Source: Streptomyces taklimakanensis (GTDB lineage: Bacteria > Actinomycetota > Actinomycetes > Streptomycetales > Streptomycetaceae). Taken from it: a stretch of DNA of 64,000 nt. Below are positions 16,945 to 26,215 of the stretch, piece by piece (within the stretch, counting starts at the first letter, position 1; the number at the start of each line of letters is the position of its first letter). The notes under the pieces are model-generated. The model saw nothing but the letters and a program-made list of their open reading frames with translations, ran no database searches and was not told the DNA's origin. The position numbers and the translations under genes were made by a program. The DNA lies in contig NZ_WIXO01000001.1 of assembly GCF_009709575.1 (NCBI RefSeq), positions 434,001 through 498,000 on the forward strand, given 5' to 3'.

Positions 16945-18282
16945 ATGACCAACACGACGCGCCGCCTGATGCGCGGTGTGGGACTGCTGTGCGCCGCCGT
17001 CCTCGGCACGACGGCGTGCGGAGGCTCCGGCGGCGACGACTCCGGCGGCGAGGTCTCCGCCTCCGACGTCCGCGCGGCCCTGGAGAAGGGCGGCTCGATC
17101 ACCGTGTGGGCGTGGGAGCCCACGCTGGAACAGGTCGCCGCCGACTTCGAGGAGAAGTACCCGAAGGTCGACGTCGAACTGGTCAACGCCGGCACCGGCA
17201 ACGACCACTACACCGCGCTGCAGAACGCGATGTCGGCCGGTTCCGGCGTGCCCGACGTCGCGCAGATCGAGTACTTCGCCCTGGGCCAGTTCGCGCTGAC
17301 CGAGTCCGTCCACGACCTCGCCGCCTTCGGCGCGGACGAGTTCGACGGCACCTTCTCGCCCGGCCCGTGGAACGCCGTGCGGGCCTCCGGCGGCGTCCAC
17401 GCGTTGCCCATGGACTCCGGTCCCATGGCGTTGTTCTACAACAAGGACGTCTTCGACGAGCACGGCGTCGAGGTGCCCACCACCTGGGACGAGTACGTGG
17501 ACGCGGCACGCGCCCTGCACGAGGCCGACCCGGACGTGTACATCGCCAACGACACCGGAGACCCGGGCCTGGCCACCAGTCTCATCTGGCAGGCCGGCGG
17601 CCGCCCCTACCGGACCGACGGCACCGACGTGACGATCGACTTCACCGACGAGGGGACCACGGCGTACACCGGGACCTGGCAGAAGCTGCTCGACGAGGAC
17701 CTCCTGGCCCCCGTCACCTCCTGGAGCGACGAGTGGTACCAGGGCCTGTCCGACGGCACCATCGCCACCCTGGCCGCCGGTGCCTGGATGCCCGCCAACT
17801 TCGAGTCCGGCGTGCCGAAGGGCTCCGGCTCCTGGCGCGTGGCACCGCTGCCGCAGTGGAAGGAGGGCGCCTCCGACAGCGCGGAGAACGGCGGCAGCGG
17901 GCTGGCTCTCCCCACGGCGGGCGAGAACAGGGAACTGGCCTACGCCTTCGCCCGGTACGCCACCACGGGCGACGGCGTGCGGGCCCGCGTCGACGCCGGG
18001 GCCTTCCCCGCGACCACCGAGGAGTTGGAGTCCGAGGAGTTCCTCGGCACCGAGTTCGACTACTTCGGCGGCCAGAAGGCCAACGAGATCTTCGCCGAGT
18101 CCTCCGCGAACGTCTCCGACGGCTGGAGCTACCTGCCCTACCAGGTCTACGCGAACTCCGTCTTCAACGACACCGTCGGCAAGGCCTACGTCTCCGACGA
18201 ACCGCTGGCCGAAGGGCTGAAGGCGTGGCAGCGCTCCTGTGTCGAGTACGGCAGGGAGCAGGGCTTCACCGTCAACGAGTGA
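16945..18282 (+). CDS. sugar-binding lipoprotein of the galactan-type ABC importer
   Basis: A 445-residue extracellular solute-binding protein (family 1). The N-terminus is a lipoprotein signal: basic TRRLMR, a hydrophobic core, and a lipobox ending TTAC with the lipidated Cys at about residue 25. The mature part shows the family strands ITVWAWEPTLEQVAADFEEK and MALFYNKDVFDEHG. It captures the oligosaccharide at the cell surface and passes it to the two permeases upstream. The ATG at 16945 has GAAGTGAGGA upstream. A 122-bp gap without an obvious terminator separates it from the permeases, unlike the ceb locus where the binding protein comes first. Confidence 0.9.
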   Translation: MTNTTRRLMRGVGLLCAAVLGTTACGGSGGDDSGGEVSASDVRAALEKGGSITVWAWEPTLEQVAADFEEKYPKVDVELVNAGTGNDHYTALQNAMSAGSGVPDVAQIEYFALGQFALTESVHDLAAFGADEFDGTFSPGPWNAVRASGGVHALPMDSGPMALFYNKDVFDEHGVEVPTTWDEYVDAARALHEADPDVYIANDTGDPGLATSLIWQAGGRPYRTDGTDVTIDFTDEGTTAYTGTWQKLLDEDLLAPVTSWSDEWYQGLSDGTIATLAAGAWMPANFESGVPKGSGSWRVAPLPQWKEGASDSAENGGSGLALPTAGENRELAYAFARYATTGDGVRARVDAGAFPATTEELESEEFLGTEFDYFGGQKANEIFAESSANVSDGWSYLPYQVYANSVFNDTVGKAYVSDEPLAEGLKAWQRSCVEYGREQGFTVNE

Positions 18283-18361
18283 CCTCCGCCGGCCTTCCTC
18301 CACGCCCCGGCCCGACCGCCCCGTCACCGTCCGGCACGATCCCTTTCCCGGAAGGAACACG

Positions 18362-20464
18362 ATGACCCACACCCCCCTGCCCCCGATGCTGCGCCGCCCG
18401 GACGACGGCACCGCGCCGGGGTTCGCCTACGGCGCCGACTACAACCCCGACCAGTGGCCGCGCGAGGTGTGGGACGAGGACGTCCGGCTGATGCGCGAGG
18501 CGGGCGTCAACGTCGTCTCGCTGGCGATCTTCTCCTGGGCACGCATCCAACCGGCCGAGGACACCTGGGACTTCGGCTGGTTGGACGAGGTGATGGACCT
18601 CCTCCACGCGGGCGGCATCGCCGTGGACCTGGCCACCGCGACCGCCTCCCCTCCCCCGTGGCTCACCACCGCCCATCCCGAGGTGCTGCCGGTCACGCAG
18701 GCCGGCGAGACGGTGTGGCCCGGCGCCCGCCAGCACTGGCGGCCCACCTCGCCGGTCTTCCGCGAGTACGCGCTGCGCCTGGTGACCGCGCTGGCCGAGC
18801 GCTACCGCGACCACCCCGCGCTGGTGGCCTGGCACGTGAACAACGAGCTGGGCTGCCACAACGTCTACGACTACTCCGACGACGCCGCCCGTGCCTTCCG
18901 CGCCTGGCTGCGCTCGCGCTACGGCACCCTGGACGCCCTCAACCACGCCTGGGGAACGGCGTTCTGGTCGCAGCGGTACACCGACTGGGAACAGGTCCTG
19001 CCGCCCCGGCTGGCCGCCTCCCACCCCAACCCCACCCAGCAACTGGACTTCAAGCGCTTCTCCTCCGACGCGCTCAAGGAACACCTGCGCGCCGAGCGCG
19101 AGGTGCTGCGCCGCGTCACCCCCGAGGTGCCCGTCACGACCAACTTCATGATCACCGGCGAGTCCCGGGCCATGCACTACGCCGACTGGGCGGCGGAGGT
19201 GGATTTCGTCTCCAACGACCACTACGTGCGCCCCGGGCCGCAGGCGCTGGACGAGCTGTCGTTCTCGGCCAACCTGACCGGCAACATCGCGGGCGGACGT
19301 CCGTGGTTCCTCATGGAGCACTCCACCAGCGCCGTCAACTGGCAGCCGATCAACCGGGCCAAGCGCGACGGCGAACTGGCCCGCGACTCGCTGCTGCACG
19401 TCGCGCACGGCGCCGACGCGGTCTGCTTCTTCCAGTGGCGCCAGTCGGCGGCGGGGGCCGAGAAGTACCACTCGGCGATGGTGCCGCACGCCGGAGCCGA
19501 CAGCGCCCTGTTCCGCGCGGTCACCGACCTGGGGCGCACACTGCGCGACCTCGCCCCGGTGGTGGGGTCGGACCGCTCCCCCGCACGGGCGGCGATCGTC
19601 TTCGACTGGCAGTCGTGGTGGGCCGTCGAGCAGGACTCCCACCCCACCCACCTGCTGCGTTACCGCCAGGAGGCGCTCGACTGGTACTCGGCGTTCCTCG
19701 CCCTGGGAGTGCGGGTCGACGTCGTCCCCCTGGGCACCGAGTTGGACCGCTACGACCTGGTGGTGGCGCCCGTGCTGCACATGGTGCCCGGCCGGCTGGC
19801 CAAGGAGCTGACCGGCTACGTCACCGGCGGCGGACACCTGGTGACCACCTACTTCTCCGGGATCGTCGACGAGAACGACCACGCCTGGCTCGGCGGCTAC
19901 CCGGGACCGCTGCGCGACCTGCTCGGCATCCGCGTCGAGGAGTTCGACCCGCTGCCGGACGGCGAGTCCGTCGAGCTGGACGACGGCACCACCGGAACGC
20001 TGTGGACGGACCGCATCGCCGCCACCGGCCCCGACGTGGAGGTGCTCGCCTCCTACCGGACCGGCGAACAGGCCGGCCGGCCCGCGATCACCCGCCGCCG
20101 GGTGGGCGACGGCTCGGCCGCGTACGTGTCGACCCGGCTCGGCGCGGACGGTCTGACCGGCGTCCTGGCGCGGCTGCTCGACGCCGCGGGAGTGACCGGT
20201 GAGCTGCCGGAGCCGGCTCGCGGCCGGGTGGAGCTGACGGTGCGCGAGCGGGACGGCGAAGCGTACTGGTTCCTGGTCAACCGCACCGACGAGCCGGTGG
20301 AGCTGCCCGGCGTCACCGGCGAGGTGCTGGCGGCCCGCACGGCCGACGGCTGGGACCGCGAGGACGGTGGGGACGGTGGGGACGGTGGCGATGGTGGGGA
20401 CGGCCTGCTCGTCCTCGCCCCGCGCGGCGTGGCCGTCCTGCGCCGAACCCCCGGCGCCCCCTGA
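18362..20464 (+). CDS. GH42 beta-galactosidase
   Basis: A 700-residue glycoside hydrolase family 42 enzyme that cleaves terminal beta-galactosides. There is no signal peptide, so it acts on imported oligosaccharides. The (beta/alpha)8 domain shows the GADYNPDQWP opening, the acid/base Glu162 in AWHVNNELG and the nucleophile Glu319 in WFLMEHSTSAVNWQP. The trimerisation (A4_beta-galactosidase) and C-terminal beta domains follow. Near residue 668 a (Asp-Gly-Gly)n repeat is inserted in the last domain, encoded by a nine-base tandem repeat. The ATG at 18362 follows GAAGGAACACG. It is the fourth gene of the galactan locus, ending at the hairpin 20483-20520. Confidence 0.92.
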   Translation: MTHTPLPPMLRRPDDGTAPGFAYGADYNPDQWPREVWDEDVRLMREAGVNVVSLAIFSWARIQPAEDTWDFGWLDEVMDLLHAGGIAVDLATATASPPPWLTTAHPEVLPVTQAGETVWPGARQHWRPTSPVFREYALRLVTALAERYRDHPALVAWHVNNELGCHNVYDYSDDAARAFRAWLRSRYGTLDALNHAWGTAFWSQRYTDWEQVLPPRLAASHPNPTQQLDFKRFSSDALKEHLRAEREVLRRVTPEVPVTTNFMITGESRAMHYADWAAEVDFVSNDHYVRPGPQALDELSFSANLTGNIAGGRPWFLMEHSTSAVNWQPINRAKRDGELARDSLLHVAHGADAVCFFQWRQSAAGAEKYHSAMVPHAGADSALFRAVTDLGRTLRDLAPVVGSDRSPARAAIVFDWQSWWAVEQDSHPTHLLRYRQEALDWYSAFLALGVRVDVVPLGTELDRYDLVVAPVLHMVPGRLAKELTGYVTGGGHLVTTYFSGIVDENDHAWLGGYPGPLRDLLGIRVEEFDPLPDGESVELDDGTTGTLWTDRIAATGPDVEVLASYRTGEQAGRPAITRRRVGDGSAAYVSTRLGADGLTGVLARLLDAAGVTGELPEPARGRVELTVRERDGEAYWFLVNRTDEPVELPGVTGEVLAARTADGWDREDGGDGGDGGDGGDGLLVLAPRGVAVLRRTPGAP
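20363..20404 (+). repeat. nine-base tandem repeat (GACGGTGGG) inside the GH42 gene
   Basis: Four consecutive copies of a nine-base unit, the last two with single substitutions, plus a partial fifth, in frame. They encode Asp-Gly-Gly units. The unit is a whole number of codons, so copy number can change by slippage without a frameshift. Confidence 0.8.
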
Positions 20465-20482
20465 CGGAGCGAGGCGGGCGGT

Positions 20483-20520
20483 GGTCCGCCGCGCGGGCCG
20501 TGGGCCCCGCGCGGCGGACC
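20483..20520 (+). terminator. 15-bp stem between the GH42 and GH30 genes
   Basis: Perfect arms at 20483-20497 and 20506-20520 around an eight-base loop. It should end or reduce transcription after GH42, so the GH30 gene probably has its own promoter. Confidence 0.75.
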
Positions 20521-20595
20521 CCGGCGGCGCGTGGGACGCGCCAAAACGCCGGACGCCCCGGTACATCCGCACGACCGACACGAGAGGACCGAAGG

Positions 20596-22653
20596 ATGAA
20601 ACCACCCGGCACGATCCGGCGCCTGACGGCCTTCCTGGGCGCCGGCGCCCTCACCGCGGGCGCGGTCCTGGCGGCCGGCCCCGCGCCCCGGGCCGAGGCA
20701 CGTCCGGCGGCCGCGGCGCGAGCCGTCACGGTCACCCCCGACCCGTCCTACGCCCACCGGGCCTTCGAGGGCTGGGGCACCAGCCTGGTGTGGTTCGCCA
20801 ACGCCACCGGCGACTACCCCGACGAGATCCGCGAGGAACTCGCCGAACTGGTCTTCGGCGACGACGGGCTGGCCCTGAACATCGCCCGCTACAACATCGG
20901 CGGGGGCAACGCCCCCGACGTGGCGGACTACCTGCGCGCCGGGGGCGCCGTGGAGGGCTGGTGGCGGGCTCCGGAGGGCACCACCCGCGAGGACGTCGAC
21001 TGGTGGAGCGCCGACGACCCGGCCGACTGGAACCCCGACGCGGACCGCACCCAGCGCTGGTGGGTGGAGCGCGTCAAGGACGAGGTCGACCACTGGGAGG
21101 CGTTCGGCAACTCCCCGCCGTGGTTCATGACCGTCAGCGGGTACGTCTCCGGAGGCTTCGACCCGAACGCGGACCAGCTCAGGAGCGACTCCGTGGACGA
21201 CTTCGCCGCCTACCTCGTGGGCGCGGTGGAGCGGCTGGAGGAGGCACACGGCATCGAGGTCGACACCCTCGACCCGTTCAACGAGCCCAACACCCCCTAC
21301 TGGAGCACGCGCCTGGGCCCCGACGGCGAACCCGTCGGCGGACGTCAGGAGGGTGCGCACATGGGCCCCGAGCTCCAGCAGCGCGTCATCCGCGCGCTGG
21401 CGGAGGAGTTGGACGGCGCCGACACCGACGCCGTGATCTCCGCGATGGACGAGACCAACCCCACCACGTTCGCGCGCAACTGGGAGTCCTACCCGAGCGA
21501 CGTGCGCGAGAAGGTCGCCCAGCTGAACGTCCACACCTACGGCACCGGCGGTCGCACCACCGTCCGCGATCTGGCCAAGGCGGCCGACAAGCCGCTGTGG
21601 ATGAGCGAGGTGGAGGGCGGCTGGGGCGGCGGCCAGGACTTCGAGTCCATGGCGCCCGGCCTGGGCCTCGCCCGGCACATCGTCGACGACCTGCGCGAAC
21701 TGGAGCCCAGCGCCTGGGTCTTCTGGCAGCCCGTCGAGGACTACGACAACATGAAGCCGGGCGGCGAGTCCCCCGAGGGCGGCAACTGGGGCAGCATCCA
21801 GATCCCCTTCGACTGCACCGCCGAGGACACCCTGGAGACCTGCCCGATCCGCACCAACACCAAGTTCGACACCGCCAGGAACTTCACCCACCACATCCGC
21901 CCAGGCGACCGGTTGGTGAAGGTCGACGACACCTCCAGCGTCGCGGCGGTCACGGACGGGGGCGCGACGGTCGTCCACGTCAACGACTCCGCCGAGCCGC
22001 GGACGGTCGCCCTCGACCTGTCGAAGTTCGGTCGCGTCGCGAAGGACGCCACGGTGACCCCGGTGGTGACCAGCGCCGACGGCGCGCTGGTGCGGCACGC
22101 CCCGGTCCGTGTCACCGACCGCCGGGCCGCGTACACCGTGCCGGCCGAGTCGGTGACCAGTTTCCTGGTCGAGGGCGTCTCGGGGGTGGCGAAGGACGCC
22201 GCGTCGATCCGCAAGGGGCACACCTACCGGCTGGGCGGCGTGCAGAGCGGAAAGGCCCTCACCGTCTCCGACGACGGGACCGGCGTGGTGATCCGCGCCG
22301 CGGAACCGGGCCGCGCCGACCAGCTGTGGCGGCTGGAGCCGGTTCCCGAGAGCCCGAAGGCCGGCGACAACCGCCGGCGCCACACGCTCACCAGCGCGGT
22401 GGACGGTCGGCGCCTGGCCGTTCGCGGCGGCTCGGTGGTGCTGGAGGACGAGCGGCGCCGTGACCCCGCCGCCCAGTGGATCGCGTCCACCACGGGTGAC
22501 GGCTCCTGGACGCTGGTCAACGCCGCCGACGGCAGGCTGCTGGAGGTGGCCGGGCAGGCCACGCACGACGGCGCGGCGGTCTCGGTCTGGCGGCCGAACT
22601 CCGGGCCCAACCAGCGCTGGACCGTGGCGGACACGGCACGTCCGCGCGGCTGA
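20596..22653 (+). CDS. secreted GH30-type (endo-beta-1,6-galactanase-like) hydrolase with ricin-type lectin domain
   Basis: A 685-residue secreted enzyme. A signal peptide covers about residues 1-43, ending Ala-rich. The GH30-like (beta/alpha)8 domain begins FEGWGTSLVWFANATG; the acid/base is Glu230 in DPFNEPNTP and the nucleophile is Glu338 in WMSEVEGG. A short beta-sandwich ends near residue 500, and a ricin-type beta-trefoil (CBM13-like) occupies about 510-680, with QLWRLEPV and NQRWTVAD repeats. The catalytic domain resembles endo-beta-1,6-galactanases; exact specificity is inferred from its place beside the galactan importer and GH42 enzyme. The ATG at 20596 follows GAAGG. A terminator separates it from GH42. 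Confidence 0.8.
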   Translation: MKPPGTIRRLTAFLGAGALTAGAVLAAGPAPRAEARPAAAARAVTVTPDPSYAHRAFEGWGTSLVWFANATGDYPDEIREELAELVFGDDGLALNIARYNIGGGNAPDVADYLRAGGAVEGWWRAPEGTTREDVDWWSADDPADWNPDADRTQRWWVERVKDEVDHWEAFGNSPPWFMTVSGYVSGGFDPNADQLRSDSVDDFAAYLVGAVERLEEAHGIEVDTLDPFNEPNTPYWSTRLGPDGEPVGGRQEGAHMGPELQQRVIRALAEELDGADTDAVISAMDETNPTTFARNWESYPSDVREKVAQLNVHTYGTGGRTTVRDLAKAADKPLWMSEVEGGWGGGQDFESMAPGLGLARHIVDDLRELEPSAWVFWQPVEDYDNMKPGGESPEGGNWGSIQIPFDCTAEDTLETCPIRTNTKFDTARNFTHHIRPGDRLVKVDDTSSVAAVTDGGATVVHVNDSAEPRTVALDLSKFGRVAKDATVTPVVTSADGALVRHAPVRVTDRRAAYTVPAESVTSFLVEGVSGVAKDAASIRKGHTYRLGGVQSGKALTVSDDGTGVVIRAAEPGRADQLWRLEPVPESPKAGDNRRRHTLTSAVDGRRLAVRGGSVVLEDERRRDPAAQWIASTTGDGSWTLVNAADGRLLEVAGQATHDGAAVSVWRPNSGPNQRWTVADTARPRG

Positions 22654-22683
22654 CCGCCGCCCCGCCCCGGCGCCGCCGCGCCC

Positions 22684-22726
22684 GCGTTCGGCCCCCGGAC
22701 CCTGCCGGGCTCCGGGGGCCGAACGC
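22684..22726. terminator. bidirectional hairpin between the GH30 and phosphoesterase genes
   Basis: Sixteen-base perfect arms (22684-22699 and 22711-22726) followed on the plus strand by tttc. It serves the convergent genes on both sides. Confidence 0.8.
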
Positions 22727-22759
22727 TTTCCCGTCGTCGCGGGGCCGGGGCGCCGTCGG

Positions 22760-24682
22760 TCAGCGCTTCTCGACCACCGTGAACCGCAGCGTCTCGGTGA
22801 AGGTGCGGCCGTGGGAGTCGGTCGCGGTCACCTTGGCGCGGTGGGTTCCCGCCGCCAGGTCGGAGGGGAGTTCGAACCGCCACAGGTGCATGGTGCGGTC
22901 GGCCACGCTGCCGCCGTTGACCAACTGCTGGGCGACCGCGTGCGGGTCGGACCACTCCGGGCCGATCAGCTGGTCCTCACCGCGGGCCCGCTGGGTGCGC
23001 ACGGCCTCGCGCGCCCGACCGCCGTCGATGCGGACCTTCACCTTCGATCCGGTGGAACCCATCCAGAAGTTCGTGGTCAGCCAGGTGGTGCCGGCCAGGT
23101 CGTCCCGGCTGACCACGTGGGGGTCGCCCAGTTCGGGAGCCTCGCCCCGCCTGTCCTTGTTCCAGGCCTGACGGTCGGCGTACCACTGCCGGTAGGTGGG
23201 CGAGTTGACGCCGAGCTGCATCTGGACGTCGTCCTTCTCGCCGGTGACGGTGAAGCGCTCCTTGAAGGAGTTGCCCTCGATGTCCAGGGTCAGGACGCCC
23301 GGGCGGGCGCCGTCACGGCCGACGGCGACCGGGTAGCCCTCGTCCGTCAGCTTCCCGGAGTACCAGTCGCCGGAGATGGCGCCGGCGGTGATGTGGGGGA
23401 AGGGCAGTCCCTCGACGCCGAAGAGGTCGCGCCAGCCCTTGAACAGGTCGCCGGTCTTCATGTTCTCGATCGAGTGGGTGTGTCCGGCCACCGAGACGGC
23501 CCTGCGCCCCTCCAGCAGGTCGTAGATCTCGCGGACCTGGTCGACCTGGTGGCGGATGCTCCCCTCGTCGGCGAAGGTCAGCAGCGGGATGTGCCCGGCC
23601 ACGACGATCAGCTTGTTCGAGGGGACCTTCGCCAGGTCCCGCTCCAGCCAGTCCAGTTGCCTCTCGTCGAGGCGACCGTTGTAGGAGGGGTTGTTCTCCG
23701 GGTCGTTGCAGTTGGTGTGACGGCCGTCGGCGTTGTCGACGTCCGGGGTGCACGGGTAGCTCACGGTGTTGAGGGCGATGACGTGGGTTTGGCCGACGTC
23801 GTAGGAGTAGTACGCCGGGGCCAGCTGCGCCCGGAAGGTGTCGAAGGAGTGCTCGGCGCTCTTCGCGTCGAAGTCCAGGTCGTGGTTGCCGGGCAGGAAG
23901 CGCACCGGGCCGTTGAGTTCGGCGGTCAGCTCCTTGACGTCCGGGTACAGGGAGAGGTCGTCGCCCACCACGTCGCCGATGAACAGCGCGCCGCAGCCGG
24001 TGTGGTCGTGGCGCCGCGACAGGTCGGCGATGGCGCCGGCACGGGCGTAGCCGACCTCCTCCTTGTCGTAGGTCTGCAGGTCTCCGGCGATGACGCAGTG
24101 CTGCTCGCGGGAGGCGGTGGCCTTGCTCCTCACCAGCGGGAAGTTGACGGCCTTCGGCAGCGGTCCGGTGGGCTCGATGCCGCCGTAGCGCAGCTCGGGC
24201 GAACCGGCGGGCAGGTGGTTGTAGTGGAACTGGGCGACGTTGTGCTCGTCGACGGGCACCTGGTAGCCGGAGGGCTGGGTGACGAAGACCGTCATGTTGT
24301 CGTAGGCGGGCAGCCGGTAGCGGCCGTGACGGTCGGTGGTCACCACGTCGCGGCCGTTGGAGACCGTCACGCCGGCCAGGCCGCGCTCGCGCCGGTCGCT
24401 GCGGCTGTCGCGGTCGTGGTCGAGGAACACCCGGCCGGTGAGCATCCGCCGGTTGTCGTCGGCGTCCGCCGGGACGACCTCGACCTCGCCACGGTAGGCG
24501 TCGGTGTTCCAGTCGTGCCGGTCGTGCCGGTCGGCCTGTGCGGCGGGCGCGGCGACCGCGGTCTGCGTGGTCAGGGCGGTGAGCGTGGAACTCGCGATCG
24601 CCATCGCACCGAGCACCGCGAGCCCGGCGCGTACCGACCTGGACGAGGGGCGAGAGAGGGGCACTGCTCCTGACACCTCCAT
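22760..24682 (-). CDS. secreted calcineurin-like metallophosphoesterase with N- and C-terminal beta domains
   Basis: A 640-residue exported protein with a long signal peptide (basic SRPSSRSVRAG, hydrophobic core, cleavage near AAPAAQA). Domain order: a CarboxypepD_reg-like beta sandwich (about 70-150, ending QVPVDEHNVAQF); the metallophosphoesterase core with GDLQTYDKEE, FIGDVVGDD, FLPGNHDLDFD, AGHIPLLTF and AGHTHSIEN as metal-site motifs; and a C-terminal beta domain. This MetallophosN-Metallophos-MetallophosC layout occurs in secreted phosphoesterases of unknown substrate. The first motif has Gln where many relatives have His. The ATG at 24682 is chosen so that the signal peptide starts the protein. 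It stands alone. Confidence 0.87.
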   Translation of the reverse strand: MEVSGAVPLSRPSSRSVRAGLAVLGAMAIASSTLTALTTQTAVAAPAAQADRHDRHDWNTDAYRGEVEVVPADADDNRRMLTGRVFLDHDRDSRSDRRERGLAGVTVSNGRDVVTTDRHGRYRLPAYDNMTVFVTQPSGYQVPVDEHNVAQFHYNHLPAGSPELRYGGIEPTGPLPKAVNFPLVRSKATASREQHCVIAGDLQTYDKEEVGYARAGAIADLSRRHDHTGCGALFIGDVVGDDLSLYPDVKELTAELNGPVRFLPGNHDLDFDAKSAEHSFDTFRAQLAPAYYSYDVGQTHVIALNTVSYPCTPDVDNADGRHTNCNDPENNPSYNGRLDERQLDWLERDLAKVPSNKLIVVAGHIPLLTFADEGSIRHQVDQVREIYDLLEGRRAVSVAGHTHSIENMKTGDLFKGWRDLFGVEGLPFPHITAGAISGDWYSGKLTDEGYPVAVGRDGARPGVLTLDIEGNSFKERFTVTGEKDDVQMQLGVNSPTYRQWYADRQAWNKDRRGEAPELGDPHVVSRDDLAGTTWLTTNFWMGSTGSKVKVRIDGGRAREAVRTQRARGEDQLIGPEWSDPHAVAQQLVNGGSVADRTMHLWRFELPSDLAAGTHRAKVTATDSHGRTFTETLRFTVVEKR

Positions 24683-24916
24683 TGGTCTTTCGCTGACGTG
24701 CCGTCGTCCCCCCGCAGGGGGGCCGGACCGCGAACGGTCGGCGACCGTGACACTGACCGCCGGAACTGAACTGTGGGCGAGGAGCAGGCGAAGCGCCAGA
24801 GGACCGTGGGACTCCATCGGGGCCGAATGTCCGCAGGAGGGGCAGAAAGGACGCCGGGCGCGGCGGGGGACGCCCGACGGCCGGGCTCGGAACGGGCGTC
24901 CGCGCGCGGGTCCGGG

Positions 24917-26215
24917 TCACACCTCGCCGCGGGTCATGGCCGACAGTCGGTCGTACACGCCGGGGTCCACCCGCACCCCGTCGTGGGCGTGCGCGTTGGT
25001 GATCCAGGGGCGCAGCCCGCGGACGTGCGCGGCGGTGCGCAGGGAGTGTTCCCGGTCGACGTACATGTCGTCGTGGTACACGGCGGCCACCACCGGCACC
25101 CGGTTGTCGGCGAGCCGGTCGAGGTCGTACAGCGGCGGCCAGTCGGTGCGCTCGGCGAGCAGGTGGGCGGCCTCCCGCAGCGGCACCAACGACGGGTCCT
25201 CCTCGAAGTGCCAGGGGTGGACCGTTTCGCCGGTGAGGTGGAGCGGCCCGCCCCGGGAGGCGTCGAAGGCGGGGAACTCCTCGCGCACCCGGTGGGCGGA
25301 CCAGGCGGTGGGACGGCCGCCCTGGGCGTAGATGGCCTCGTGGAGGACGGCGTACAGGGGGTGCTCGGCGAAGGAGACGGCGGACTCCACGCCGCGCAGG
25401 AAGGTGTCGGAGAGCTCCGGTCCGCGCGCCCCCGGGACGAACGCGGTCTCCAGCAGGTAGTGGAGCCGGTCGAACGTCGAGGCGGCGCCGAGGGTGATGC
25501 CCAGGGTCTGGAAGCGGCGCACGGTGAGGCGCTCACCGGTGGGCATGCGCACGTCCCGCTCGGCCAGGTGGGCGGCGATCTCGTCCATCCGGCGCCGGTC
25601 GTCGGGGTAGCGCCCGACGTAGCGGGCGTTGTGGTCCAGGACACGGGCGTGGGCGGCGCGGTAGACGTCGTCGGCGTGCGCGGTCAGGGAGGGCAGGCCG
25701 CCGGTGACCATCGCCTTCTCCAGTCCCTCGGGCGCCAGGGAGAGGTAGGTCAGGACGCAGAAGCCGCCGAAGCTCTGGCCGAGCACCGTCCAGGGGCGGT
25801 CCTCCTCCCCGTCGGCGGCCAGGTGGCGGCGGAGCAGTTCGGCGTCGCGGACGATGGAGTCGGCGCGGAAGTGCGTCAGGTACTCGGCGGTGGCGGCGGC
25901 GTCGGGGTGGACGGCGAGGGTGTGCCGGTCGGCGGGGGTGCTGCGGCCGGTGCCGCGCTGGTCCATCAGGACGACGCGGTGGTCGCGCAGGGCCCGGCGG
26001 AGCCAGGCGCCGGGGGCGTCGGGCCGCTCGGCGCGGTGCCCGGGGCCGCCCTGGAGCCACAGCAGCCGGGGCAGGTCCTCGTCCTCGCGTCCCGCGGCGG
26101 TCACCTCGCGGGCGAACAGGGTGATCGCCTCGCCGTCCGGTCGGGTGTGGTCCAGGGGGACGTCGAGGGTGTGCTCGGTGACGGCGAACCCGCTGTGGCG
26201 GTAGGCGACGTTCAC
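24917..26215 (-). CDS. alpha/beta hydrolase of the proline iminopeptidase (S33) type
   Basis: A 432-residue cytoplasmic hydrolase similar to prolyl aminopeptidases, which remove N-terminal proline from peptides. The oxyanion loop is LWLQGGPGH, the nucleophile Ser lies in VLGQSFGGFCVL, and VVLMDQRGTGRS precedes it. The C-terminal region supplies Asp (AAVYHDDMYVD) and His (NAHAHDGVRVDPG). The GTG at 26215 is chosen because GAGGAG lies 8 bases upstream. The family includes aminopeptidases, thioesterases and antibiotic-modifying enzymes, so substrate remains uncertain. It is divergent from the SGNH hydrolase gene across about 480 bases. Confidence 0.85.
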   Translation of the reverse strand: MNVAYRHSGFAVTEHTLDVPLDHTRPDGEAITLFAREVTAAGREDEDLPRLLWLQGGPGHRAERPDAPGAWLRRALRDHRVVLMDQRGTGRSTPADRHTLAVHPDAAATAEYLTHFRADSIVRDAELLRRHLAADGEEDRPWTVLGQSFGGFCVLTYLSLAPEGLEKAMVTGGLPSLTAHADDVYRAAHARVLDHNARYVGRYPDDRRRMDEIAAHLAERDVRMPTGERLTVRRFQTLGITLGAASTFDRLHYLLETAFVPGARGPELSDTFLRGVESAVSFAEHPLYAVLHEAIYAQGGRPTAWSAHRVREEFPAFDASRGGPLHLTGETVHPWHFEEDPSLVPLREAAHLLAERTDWPPLYDLDRLADNRVPVVAAVYHDDMYVDREHSLRTAAHVRGLRPWITNAHAHDGVRVDPGVYDRLSAMTRGEV

